Source: Thaumasiovibrio occultus (GTDB lineage: Bacteria; Pseudomonadota; Gammaproteobacteria; Enterobacterales; Vibrionaceae). From it: a stretch of DNA of 64,000 bases. The notes under the pieces are model-generated. The model saw only the letters and a list, made by a program, of their open reading frames with translations, did no database searches and was not told where the DNA came from. The DNA is taken from assembly GCA_019703815.1 (NCBI GenBank), contig AP023053.1, positions 1,102,995 through 1,166,994 of the forward strand. The letters are read 5' to 3'. Positions 24,986 through 32,823 of the stretch are shown here, in pieces; position 1 is the first letter of the stretch, and each line of letters begins with the position of its first letter. Position numbers and translations under genes: made by a program.

Positions 24986-25651
24986 CTATGGACGCAGTAG
25001 TCGTTTGTTACGCATAATTTCACGCACAGCATCAGCTAAGCCATAGACTAACAATGAGTCTTGAACTCTTGCCGATGGATGGGCAAACATGACTACAGCC
25101 TTTCCTTTACTATTTAAAAACCAACTGATTCCCCTACTTGTTTCGTACACTTCCGCTTTATCGAGGCCTGAAGCCCGACGAAAGTCCCACCCTGTACCAC
25201 AGCACACTGTTATGTCGGGGTTATATAATGAGTATTGCTTTTGTATGTACTCTTTATCTTCATCTACAACTTTGTTGAAACTGGCTTTTATAGTTGTATG
25301 ACCACCCGGAGATTTTTTGAGGTTCATGGCACAAATTGATCTTAACGTATCCTTTCGATCATCTTCTGAGATATTAGCCAGTTCAGACCAGCTAACATCT
25401 TTATCAAATTTCGAAACACACTTGACCCAGCGAGAAATGTTATCCCAAGTCTGCCAACGCGCGCCGTTGCGAATAAACTGCCTGAGGTCCCAACCTCCGC
25501 CAGCTTTATCGTTAACTTCCTTAAGAACAAAACAGAGCTTCAGCGGAGAGTTAATATAGTGTTCTTCGGACACTATCCCATCGGCGACAAAGCCTTCTCG
25601 CTGACCGCGCCAACAGCTAAATAAGTTGTTTTCTTCATCGTAAATGCTCAT
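24986..25651 (-). CDS. Conserved hypothetical protein, possibly uracil-DNA-glycosylase-like fold
   Basis: The 221-residue protein contains PLKLCFVLKEVNDKAGGGWDLRQF, a TWDNISRWVKC segment, NLKKSPGG, NPDITVCCGTGWDF, and close to the end MFAHPSARVQDSLL. The final HPSxR element following a beta strand recalls the HPSP motif of uracil-DNA glycosylase superfamily proteins, and CFVLKEVND recalls their first strand. Catalytic residues are not certain. AGAGAGGATAG lies before the ATG. Base composition is slightly AT-richer than its neighbours. Confidence 0.68.
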   Translation of the reverse strand: MSIYDEENNLFSCWRGQREGFVADGIVSEEHYINSPLKLCFVLKEVNDKAGGGWDLRQFIRNGARWQTWDNISRWVKCVSKFDKDVSWSELANISEDDRKDTLRSICAMNLKKSPGGHTTIKASFNKVVDEDKEYIQKQYSLYNPDITVCCGTGWDFRRASGLDKAEVYETSRGISWFLNSKGKAVVMFAHPSARVQDSLLVYGLADAVREIMRNKRLLRP

Positions 25652-25864
25652 CTATCCTCTCTATAGACAACGCTCAATACTGAAAACAATTCTACCTTGT
25701 GCGTTCTTCGTAATCCCGCAGCTAAATAGAACGACTCGACGCAAATCACCACAATTTCTGGGCATCTCATAAAGTTATATTGGGCAAGTGAGGAAGAGAG
25801 CGACCTGAACGGTCTACATTTCATTACGCGCTGTTGGTGACGTTATTTCAGGACGAGACAGTGC

Positions 25865-25913
25865 TATTACGAAAAAGGGCTATTACGAAAAAAGGGCATT
25901 TTCTGCCCTTTTT
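25865..25913. terminator. Duplicated 16-bp unit ending in an intrinsic terminator
   Basis: TATTACGAAAAAGGGC (25865-25880) is repeated in tandem with one extra A at 25881-25897. The second unit pairs with downstream DNA: AAAAGGGCA-TTTTC-TGCCCTTTTT, flanked by A-runs and T-runs. It ends 30 bases before the stop of the minus-strand HELGH protein gene and is probably its terminator. Confidence 0.75.
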
Positions 25914-25942
25914 GAATATTAACCAGCAAGCGCGTGCGCCAA

Positions 25943-26758
25943 CTATGACGCCACAAACCGTGGCAATTTGTGAGTTGTTATACCGATGTATTCAACGGCG
26001 CGAAGATCGGCAATAAGACCCTCTGTACGCGCGATCTGCTGGTAGCAACGACGAAAGAGCTTTCTTAGCGCCGGTTTAATGAATTTGGCGACGTCATCAG
26101 GAGCGATGTCTTTCAAATGGCAGAAAATCGCCAAGCCAAACAGTAACTCGGTATCAGACAGGTAGCCACTGCGTTGCGAGCTCCAGCCCTGTGTTCCGCT
26201 GCCGGTAAACTGCTGAAAGCTAAAGGCAGTATTGGCTGAGAAAATCCCAAAGCCGAGGAAAACAGCAGTCAGATCGGTAGCAAACTCCCAGTTATCCCAA
26301 CCGCCCGGTGGTGGCTCAGGCAGACTGTCAGTCAGGTAGTGGCCCAATTCATGGGCAAACGTCGCCACCAAACGCGGCGGGTTCTTCGCTAACACCGGAT
26401 TGAACGAGATGTTCACTTCGCCATCCTGCTTAAAATAGGTACCGTTAGCAGTGCTAGGCGCTTCTTTGATCAGCAAGGTATGACCAAGATGCGTCTCGGC
26501 ATCGGCCTCTTGAATACGCAAATTGCACGGCCAGTCACTCATTCCGGCATAGTGTTTGACCTGCGAGAATGTGGCGATCACGGCTTCCGTCGGGGACGAG
26601 ACTTGTGCGGGGAAATACTGATCGGTAGGCAGTACCAGTTGGGTGTGAGTATAAAAATCGTCGCCACCAAAATACTTCAGCAGCCATTGGTAGGTTTCAA
26701 TTTGAAACTGGAGATCTTCACCCGCTAAAACGGGTTTTCTTTTAAAAAAACTAAACAT
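25943..26758 (-). CDS. Putative metallopeptidase-like protein with HELGH motif
   Basis: The 271-residue protein carries AHELGHYLTDSL near residue 137, a zincin HExxH motif, with a following WDNWEFATDLTAVFLGFG in which Glu or Asp could be the third zinc ligand. There is no signal peptide. The C-terminal part is helical (CHLKDIAPDDVAKFIKPALRKLFRR). I do not recognise a named peptidase family, so enzymatic activity is a prediction from the motif alone. It is followed by a clear terminator. Confidence 0.78.
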   Translation of the reverse strand: MFSFFKRKPVLAGEDLQFQIETYQWLLKYFGGDDFYTHTQLVLPTDQYFPAQVSSPTEAVIATFSQVKHYAGMSDWPCNLRIQEADAETHLGHTLLIKEAPSTANGTYFKQDGEVNISFNPVLAKNPPRLVATFAHELGHYLTDSLPEPPPGGWDNWEFATDLTAVFLGFGIFSANTAFSFQQFTGSGTQGWSSQRSGYLSDTELLFGLAIFCHLKDIAPDDVAKFIKPALRKLFRRCYQQIARTEGLIADLRAVEYIGITTHKLPRFVAS

Positions 26759-27032
26759 AAGTGACTATCGTAACCTTAACTATCACGAAAGGTGATTATA
26801 CTGCTAAGTCATTGCTATACAGCGACATTTATTCTTGCAATATAAGACTAACGAAGACGGTAATGCTGCTTTATCAGCAAGATTCGCTCATCGTGGTTAT
26901 GACTTGTACCACCGACAATAAATCCTATTGCATGTGTACCCTCTAGCACGTAAAGTCATTCGCTCTAGCGATTTGTGAACCGCTATTTTTCCGCCTAATT
27001 CCTCCCTTAGGCTCACCGATAAAGGAAGTCGC

Positions 27033-27623
27033 ATGCAATTAAATGAAATTGAATTGGAATCTGCTACCGTTCGCCTTATTCCGCTTCGCCTCGAACACAA
27101 AGACGCCCTGCTTGACGCCGCCAGCGACGGCAATTTATGGGAGTTGTGGTACACCTCGGTACCGAACCGCGATGCTATTGACGGCTATTTACAACACGCG
27201 CTGTCAGATCAAGACAGAGGCGTAGCCCTGCCCTTTACCGTGGTAGAAAAAGCGACGAATAAAATCATTGGAACTACCCGGTTGTTTAATGTCGATCACG
27301 CCAACCGTCGCTTGGAAATCGGCCACACTTGGTATGCGCAAAGTTATCATCGTTCGTCGGTCAATACCGAATGTAAACTCCTTCTACTGACTCACGCTTT
27401 CGAAAGTTTACACACCATCGCGGTGGAATTTCGCACTCATTGGCATAATCAACAGTCTCGCCAAGCGATTGCACGCTTGGGTGCCAAGCAAGATGGCGTG
27501 TTGCGTAACCACCAGATCATGCCTAACGGCTCTTACCGCGATACCGTGGTGTTTTCCATTGTTGAGTCTGAATGGTCAGCGGTAAAAACCAGCTTGCAAT
27601 ACAAACTGACGCGTCGCAGTTAA
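27033..27623 (+). CDS. GNAT family N-acetyltransferase (RimJ/RimL-like)
   Basis: The 196-residue product matches the ribosomal-protein acetyltransferase group: VRLIPLRLEHKDALLDAAS, VVEKATNKIIGTTRLFNVDHANRRLEIGHTWY, and HWHNQQSRQAIARLGAKQDGVLRNH with the Asn and Gly features of the acetyl-CoA site. GATAAAGGAAG precedes the ATG. Many members acetylate proteins, amino acids or antibiotics; the target here is unknown. It stands alone, transcribed away from the HELGH gene. Confidence 0.87.
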   Translation: MQLNEIELESATVRLIPLRLEHKDALLDAASDGNLWELWYTSVPNRDAIDGYLQHALSDQDRGVALPFTVVEKATNKIIGTTRLFNVDHANRRLEIGHTWYAQSYHRSSVNTECKLLLLTHAFESLHTIAVEFRTHWHNQQSRQAIARLGAKQDGVLRNHQIMPNGSYRDTVVFSIVESEWSAVKTSLQYKLTRRS

Positions 27624-27709
27624 GCTAGCCCATTACCAGCGCACACAAGTCCAAAGGATCTTTGCCACGCTAACCTGCAAAGATCCAACAACTCATATCC
27701 TCCGGCCGC

Positions 27710-28111
27710 TTACTGAGCGTCTGCATACTGACACACAAATACCCACGCAAAGAACAGCATAAAAATAAGATCGTTCAAACCGTAGATGGTATAGAAACCC
27801 CCTGCGAACATATCCAATTCATAGGCCAACGCGATCTTATCGACGGAGAACCAACGCCACCAGCTGATCACATACACCAACTTTTCCACCACAAAGGCTG
27901 CAGCTAGCCATTTCAGGTTCGCTTCAATCATTGCAGCGCCAAGAAAAGCCAGTCCCCACACCACGATCATCAATAGGCCAAAGTTCGACATCACTACCGG
28001 ATCAAGTAGATTGATGGCAGAATTGGTAAATCCCCGCGATAAAATTAACACCCCTGCGAAGTTCATCACTGCCGCCGCAATAAAACCAGTTTTAATCGTA
28101 CTCGCTTTCAT
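27710..28111 (-). CDS. Hypothetical four-helix membrane protein
   Basis: The 133-residue protein has helices at residues 8-27, 42-62, 66-86 and 103-127, with conserved-looking WWRWFSVDK between helices 3 and 4. GAGGGGAG lies just before the ATG. I recognise no family. It is divergent from the DUF-type membrane protein at 28377. Confidence 0.68.
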   Translation of the reverse strand: MKASTIKTGFIAAAVMNFAGVLILSRGFTNSAINLLDPVVMSNFGLLMIVVWGLAFLGAAMIEANLKWLAAAFVVEKLVYVISWWRWFSVDKIALAYELDMFAGGFYTIYGLNDLIFMLFFAWVFVCQYADAQ

Positions 28112-28376
28112 CTCCCCTCCTCATATTGGTACGCACAGAGAGCTCACCATTGATCGGTCACCTCGTTAGCTTAGTGCGTTAACCGAGCGAAAAGGACGAC
28201 GCTCGCCACTGATGCCAGTTTGAGCCACCCGCATTGCGCTCCAAATTGAACGAAGCAACAACGTTAAGGCGGTGTTTAGAACCATGCCCCAAAGTTTCTG
28301 CGTCATGCTTGTACTGCTCTGCGGTAGGTGATGTTCTATCGGCTCATCAAACGCCATATTCAGCCAAGGAGTCGCC

Positions 28377-28880
28377 ATGCCATTCACCCCCGTTCACATG
28401 GGCCCGGGTTTAATGTTTAAAGCATTGATGCGCAGCAGTTTTAGCTTGATGATCTTTGGCTGGACGCAAATCGTGATGGATATTCAACCGCTGATCGTAA
28501 TGATCTCAGGCGAAGGCCATCTTCATGGGTTCTCCCACACTTTTGTTGGTGCCACGCTACTGGCGATTGTTGCAGCATTGACTGGTAAATATTTGGCGCA
28601 GTTGGGGCTGTGGATGTTTCGAATGCGACCGTTAATAACGGTGCCAATCGCTTGGTGGGTCGTTTTTCTCAGCGCGTTTATCGGCAGTTACAGTCATGTG
28701 CTATTAGATGCCGTCATGCACGGAGATGTGCAGCCCTTTTTTCCAATCACTCTCGATAACCCCTTTTTGCGATGGATTTCGGTCTCAGCGTTGCACAAAG
28801 TGTGTCTCTATTCTGGGCTAGTTGGCGCAGGGATTTACTATGCCATGAACTGGAAAAAGCCAGAAACCGACTGGCGCTAA
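28377..28880 (+). CDS. Hypothetical integral membrane protein, metal-dependent-hydrolase-like
   Basis: The 167-residue protein starts MPFTPVHMGPGLMFKALM and has HGFSHTFVGATLLAIVAAL and IGSYSHVLLDAVMHGDVQPFFP. Several histidines and aspartates sit at helix ends (PVH, HGFSHT, SHVLLDAVMH), the layout of the YbcI/YdjM family of membrane-bound metal-dependent hydrolases and of DUF4184 proteins. Its activity is not established. AAGGAG precedes the ATG. It has four to five membrane helices. Confidence 0.78.
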   Translation: MPFTPVHMGPGLMFKALMRSSFSLMIFGWTQIVMDIQPLIVMISGEGHLHGFSHTFVGATLLAIVAALTGKYLAQLGLWMFRMRPLITVPIAWWVVFLSAFIGSYSHVLLDAVMHGDVQPFFPITLDNPFLRWISVSALHKVCLYSGLVGAGIYYAMNWKKPETDWR

Positions 28881-29081
28881 TCATTGTTAGCGCATATCGC
28901 TCAACAACAGGGGAACCCTTTAAAAAACCGATTTTCTCTCACGCTTTTTCTTTCAAGAGGCTTCCTCCAAGGGATTTGCTTCAAGTGATTTGAGTCAAGA
29001 GAGCAGCGCTCTCTCATATCGCCTCCCCAATCTTTACTGTTATGGTAACCGCTTGAAATTTTTCCAAGCGGAGCTGAGATC

Positions 29082-29594
29082 TTGCACATTCAACGGTTCA
29101 CCCCACAGCAACTTATCATGCAGCAAGACGCGCTCAACGCCTTGCTCAGCCGAGCATTCAATGCGCCAGTGACGTTCGCACTCAATAGTGAACTGGCGGC
29201 GGGGGTTATCGTGCGTAATCAGAGCGACATCATTGGTTGCGGCTTTATGTACCAACGCACCATGCTGCAAGGCGAAAACCGGTTTTTGGCGGCGATCATT
29301 GGCGGAATTGCCGTACACCCCAACTATCAAGGCCAAGGTGTAAGTAAAGCCATCATGGCCGCGATTGATGCGCTTGCGGTTGAACAGGGCGCTGATCATG
29401 CTTTTTTGTTTGCCTATCAACCGGAGATCTATCACGCTGCGGGCTACCGTCCTCTTAATACACCGATTTACTTTTACGACACGCCGAAACAGTGCTGGGC
29501 TGAATTTATTTATCGGGGTGGTATGATAAAGCCGCTAACGGACGCCGAGTTAGCTGCCAGTCCACGGATCGAATTTAATGGCTGCGTCTACTAA
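29082..29594 (+). CDS. GNAT family N-acetyltransferase
   Basis: The 170-residue product has a clear acetyl-CoA-binding loop in IIGGIAVHPNYQGQGVSKAIMAAID (QGQGVS) and a C-terminal HAFLFAYQPEIYHAAGYRPLN segment. The start is TTG 29082, with GGAG eight bases upstream. It is unrelated in sequence to the other GNAT genes of the window. It precedes the LysE-type exporter by 35 bases on the same strand, so the two may form an operon. Confidence 0.84.
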   Translation: MHIQRFTPQQLIMQQDALNALLSRAFNAPVTFALNSELAAGVIVRNQSDIIGCGFMYQRTMLQGENRFLAAIIGGIAVHPNYQGQGVSKAIMAAIDALAVEQGADHAFLFAYQPEIYHAAGYRPLNTPIYFYDTPKQCWAEFIYRGGMIKPLTDAELAASPRIEFNGCVY

Positions 29595-29629
29595 GCTAAG
29601 TCAATCAAGAACCACACAGGGAGTGCGTG

Positions 29630-30265
29630 ATGTTAGGTATTGAGAACTTTTGGCTATTTGTCATTTCGGGGATCACCCTGAATCTGATCCCCGGGCCCGA
29701 TTCGCTATTAATCGCAGGACGCGGCGCATCGCAAGGCTTTAAAGCAGGCTCTGTCGCTGCGCTTGGCATCGGTACTGGCACCCTTATTCATATTTTTGCG
29801 GCAGCATTAGGCTTATCGGCTATTCTCGCCACCTCAGCCACCGCGTTTACCGTAGTAAAATGGATTGGTGGCGCCTATCTGATTTATATGGCGGTAGGCA
29901 TGTATCGCGACAGCACTAGTCCTGCCACTGCCAGCATTGCCCCAAAAAGAGCGATGCTCAAACGCATTTATGCAGAGGGCTTTATCACTAACGTGTTCAA
30001 TCCCAAAGTAGCGATTTTCTTCCTCGCTTTTGTACCGCAATTTATTTCAGCATCTAGCGACAACAAAGCGTTGGCGTTTATCGTCCTCGGTTTAGTGTTC
30101 AATATTAATGCGATGATTTGGGCACATATCATTGCTTTTGTATCGTCAACGATCAGCCAAAAATTGAAAGTTAACCAGACCCTGCGCAAAGTCTTGCTGC
30201 GTCTCTCGGCGGGTTTGTTTGGCGTATTTGGCCTTCGCTTATTAGTGGCGACACAAAACAGTTAA
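29630..30265 (+). CDS. LysE family translocator (RhtB-like amino-acid exporter)
   Basis: The 211-residue protein has six membrane helices and the LysE signature near the start, FWLFVISGITLNLIPGPDSLLIAGRGASQGFKAG, with the conserved PGPD. It continues with GGAYLIYMAVGMYRD and FITNVFNPKVAIFFLAFVPQFI. Family members export amino acids or related metabolites from the inner membrane. ATG 29630 follows GGGAG; a GTG one codon earlier is possible. It probably forms an operon with the preceding acetyltransferase. Confidence 0.9.
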   Translation: MLGIENFWLFVISGITLNLIPGPDSLLIAGRGASQGFKAGSVAALGIGTGTLIHIFAAALGLSAILATSATAFTVVKWIGGAYLIYMAVGMYRDSTSPATASIAPKRAMLKRIYAEGFITNVFNPKVAIFFLAFVPQFISASSDNKALAFIVLGLVFNINAMIWAHIIAFVSSTISQKLKVNQTLRKVLLRLSAGLFGVFGLRLLVATQNS

Positions 30266-30324
30266 GCGCGATTTTATCGCCAAACATGTGGGCCATTGGC
30301 TCAATATGAAAAGAGGGATCATAC

Positions 30325-30705
30325 GTGACAGCAGTTTACCAAGGCGCTTGCCATTGTGGTTTCGTCACATTTGAGGTGTGCACCGAGATAGATCATGTTC
30401 GTGTTTGCAATTGCTCTATTTGCACCACCCGTGGCACCTTAAATTTTCGTGTCACACCAGAGCAAATCGAGATCCACACACCGCTCAACCAGTTGCGCCT
30501 GTATCAATGGGGATCAATGACCGCCAAAGACTATTTTTGTCCGCATTGCGGTATCTTGCCATTTCGAAAACCCAGTCAACCGACAGAAAAAGAACGTGCG
30601 GCTGGCATCCAACCTTTCGAAGGCTGGGCTATCAATGTACGCTGTATTCAAGGGATAGATATCGAGCGGTTGCCGGTGGTGCAGATTAATGGCGCTGCGC
30701 TCTAA
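30325..30705 (+). CDS. GFA family zinc-binding protein
   Basis: The 126-residue product contains GACHCGFVTFEV, VCNCSICTTRGTLNF and YFCPHCGILPFRKPS, the cysteine sets that hold structural and catalytic zinc in the GFA fold. It starts at GTG 30325 with GGGATC upstream. Its final segment is longer and different from the GFA protein at 12413-12823, so they are not a recent duplication. The substrate is unknown. Confidence 0.86.
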   Translation: MTAVYQGACHCGFVTFEVCTEIDHVRVCNCSICTTRGTLNFRVTPEQIEIHTPLNQLRLYQWGSMTAKDYFCPHCGILPFRKPSQPTEKERAAGIQPFEGWAINVRCIQGIDIERLPVVQINGAAL

Positions 30706-30728
30706 CACGGCAGCGAAAAGAAAGGCAA

Positions 30729-30755
30729 ACCACAGCAACCATCAGCTGCTGTGGT
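30729..30755. terminator. Hairpin between converging genes
   Basis: ACCACAGCA (30729-30737) pairs with TGCTGTGGT (30747-30755). It lies between the GFA gene and the minus-strand small gene, but no strong T-run follows, so efficiency is doubtful. Confidence 0.5.
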
Positions 30756-30762
30756 AATACGA

Positions 30763-31008
30763 TCAGTGTTTGCGAACACCTTTGCGCACTAAATCTTGAC
30801 CGGTTTGGAAGACTTCCTCGGTTACCCAACGCGACAACAGCAGTTGATGTTTGTCGTCCAGCACCGCAACAAATCGACGACCGTCCACATTGCTGGTTGC
30901 CATCGCCACACCTGCCGCATTTTGCAGACCAAAACCACCCTTCTCAACCGCCAGTAGGAATTGCTCCAGATCAGCCAAGTTGTCGATAATGCTAGGATCA
31001 TTGTTCAT
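30763..31008 (-). CDS. Small hypothetical protein, 81 residues
   Basis: MNNDPSIIDNLADLEQFLLAVEKGGFG opens a soluble protein ending in RWVTEEVFQTGQDLVRKGVRKH. An AGAAG site lies before the ATG. I recognise no domain. The frame has normal codon use and is the only coherent reading between the GFA gene and the AraC regulator. Confidence 0.6.
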   Translation of the reverse strand: MNNDPSIIDNLADLEQFLLAVEKGGFGLQNAAGVAMATSNVDGRRFVAVLDDKHQLLLSRWVTEEVFQTGQDLVRKGVRKH

Positions 31009-31346
31009 GGGAACTTCTCTTTCTCTTTGATGGGTATTTCAAATTTCGCCGCTCATGCCAATACGCTAAGGCAAGCTCACTCGCTCAGCGAAAACCACTG
31101 GGCGCTGAGTATAGCTTAACTTACCCTGTGATTGACAATCTTGTGAAGGGCGCTCTTGTGAAGGGCACTTTTGTGAAGGGCACTTTGCAAATAGCAACTT
31201 CGCAACGGCGGCGCAGGTAATTGATAGCTTGAAAAATAAAGAAAGAGAGTTCGCTCGCATCCTCGCTTTCGCAAGGCTTTCAGCGTTTTAACCCCTTATC
31301 GTTTGCCAGTAGGCTATCACGGTAATTTCCGACTGCTGCGTGACTT
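31009..31346. other. Intergenic stretch upstream of the AraC-type gene
   Basis: No gene is supported. The stretch holds a 15-bp tandem repeat (31139-31183) and presumably the promoters of the small minus-strand gene and of the AraC-family gene. I could not settle a promoter with confidence. Confidence 0.5.
31139..31183. repeat. Three tandem 15-bp units
   Basis: The units are TCTTGTGAAGGGCGC, TCTTGTGAAGGGCAC and TTTTGTGAAGGGCAC, exactly 15 bp each. On the minus strand they translate as repeats of CPSQ, but no convincing gene contains them. They resemble slipped-strand duplications in an intergenic region. Confidence 0.85.
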
Positions 31347-32732
31347 ATGGAACCGTCATTAATCCTCGCCATTGTAGATACGATTGAAGCTAAACTGCCG
31401 ACCCTAATGTCGATTGACGAACTCGCGGCGGAATGTGGCTTCAGCCGATCTTACATTCAACATCAATTTAAAGCCGCCACAGGGATGTCGATCAACTACT
31501 ATCAACGCTGTCGTCTACTCAGCTTGGCAGCGCAGCGTTTGGCGCAAGATGATTCGCGCATTTTAGATGTAGCGATTGAGTTCGGCTTCGAATCTCAAGA
31601 AGCGTTCGCCCGGGCGTTTCGCAAATATTCGATGGTGCCGCCTTCGCGACTAAAACAGCAATTGATGTGGGCGGAGCGTCTCTCGTTGCGGCGTTTAGAT
31701 CACCACATTCTTAGCCAGTTGATCCGGCTAAATGGTCAACCTATCACGGTAGAACACGTGCCCGCTCAACGTTGGGGCTGCTACACGTTTTCGGTCGATT
31801 CCTCCTCGCGCAACGCCGATATTACACGTCAATCAATCGATAACGCCTTTGATCAGCTATTTGCCGAGCCGTTTGCCCAAACGCTCGACTTAAGCCATGT
31901 TGAGCTCATCGAGTTCAATGAACATTATCAATTTGCCAGCAGCACTTTTCCGCTGTCTATTGGCGTTTTGCTCAAAGAAGATGATGCAATCCCGGCTGGC
32001 TTGTTAGAGCTCCGTTTGCCCGCGTCAACGCGCATTACCATCACTCTGCCCGATCCCAGCTTTGTCCCTGCCGTATTTTTCAATGTGTTTAACCGCGCGA
32101 CAAAAAAGCACGGGCTCTATTTTTCAGATTTCCCGTCATTTTGGCGCTTTAACCATGCGACCGGTGAGCTGCGTTATCAGTATATTGCCGACTCACTCGA
32201 CCACATCGAACAAGCCCCTTCATGGCAACGCCTTAGCGCGATTGTTCAGCTTGAGCGCAATTTACATTGCCAAACGTCACATTGGCTCCCGAAAACAAAA
32301 CGGGCTGGGAGCCGCCGCCTCACCACCTTGCTGAGCCTATTGCAACCCGAGCTATCCTCTTGGCATAGTGACCCCGTCACTGTGATGTTCAACTGCCCTT
32401 CATTGACAAAAGAGAGCCAATATCAGTTTTTCGTCGCTGCGGATCGCGCCTTGGCAGATCCCGCGCTTCCTACTATTAACTGCAATGGCGATTACCTGCA
32501 AACGCGTTGGTCTGGGGACAACCCATGGCAGCTCGAAAATGCCATCGAAGCCTTCTATTTTCACTTAATGCAGAGCACCCAGTACCACTACCGCGCAGCA
32601 CCTGAGCTCATTGAAGATCTTCGCGTGGAGCATGGCGTCATTCACTTTACCCTGCTCACCCCTATCGATAGTCAAAAAGGCAGCAAGCCGAGAAAAACCA
32701 AACTATCATCCGCGAGATTGGCATCGAAGTGA
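31347..32732 (+). CDS. AraC family regulator with GyrI-like effector region
   Basis: Residues 1-105 form an N-terminal AraC-type double helix-turn-helix: SIDELAAECGFSRSYIQHQFKAATG and LDVAIEFGFESQEAFARAFRKYSMVPPS. Residues about 130-285 look like a GyrI-like effector-binding domain, as in Rob. The remaining 170 residues include a second alpha/beta region (DPVTVMFNCPSLTKESQYQFFVAADRAL). At 461 residues it is longer than Rob (about 290). It probably senses a small hydrophobic ligand. No ribosome site is obvious before the ATG. It converges on the OpgC-like operon. Confidence 0.85.
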   Translation: MEPSLILAIVDTIEAKLPTLMSIDELAAECGFSRSYIQHQFKAATGMSINYYQRCRLLSLAAQRLAQDDSRILDVAIEFGFESQEAFARAFRKYSMVPPSRLKQQLMWAERLSLRRLDHHILSQLIRLNGQPITVEHVPAQRWGCYTFSVDSSSRNADITRQSIDNAFDQLFAEPFAQTLDLSHVELIEFNEHYQFASSTFPLSIGVLLKEDDAIPAGLLELRLPASTRITITLPDPSFVPAVFFNVFNRATKKHGLYFSDFPSFWRFNHATGELRYQYIADSLDHIEQAPSWQRLSAIVQLERNLHCQTSHWLPKTKRAGSRRLTTLLSLLQPELSSWHSDPVTVMFNCPSLTKESQYQFFVAADRALADPALPTINCNGDYLQTRWSGDNPWQLENAIEAFYFHLMQSTQYHYRAAPELIEDLRVEHGVIHFTLLTPIDSQKGSKPRKTKLSSARLASK

Positions 32733-32771
32733 GTGGGCTAGTGGGTGATTGAACGCAGACGGCAGTGGCGT

Positions 32772-32805
32772 AAAAAAACCTGTCTGCCCCATTGGAGCAG
32801 ACAGG
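32772..32805 (-). terminator. Intrinsic terminator for the OpgC-like genes
   Basis: CCTGTCTGC (32779-32787) pairs with GCAGACAGG (32797-32805). On the minus strand the stem is followed by seven Ts. It lies 19 bases beyond the stop of the second OpgC-like gene. Confidence 0.88.
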
Positions 32806-32823
32806 CTCTGATCAGCGACACAA

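Noticed and set aside
8975-26758. The run of small same-strand genes as a chromosomal superintegron cassette array
   Set aside because: No integrase and no regularly spaced attC/VCR-type repeats with GTTRRRY-like ends are visible between the genes, and intergenic spacing is irregular.
26761-26946. 61-codon frame upstream of the RimJ/RimL-like gene
   Set aside because: No ribosome site, atypical composition, and no family resemblance.
28166-28387. 73-codon minus-strand frame between two divergent genes
   Set aside because: Its start overlaps the start of the membrane protein at 28377 and it shows no domain. It cannot be excluded but is not supported.
31066-31260. Minus-strand frame with CPSQ repeats
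   Set aside because: It arises from the 15-bp tandem repeat; it has no ribosome site and no domain.
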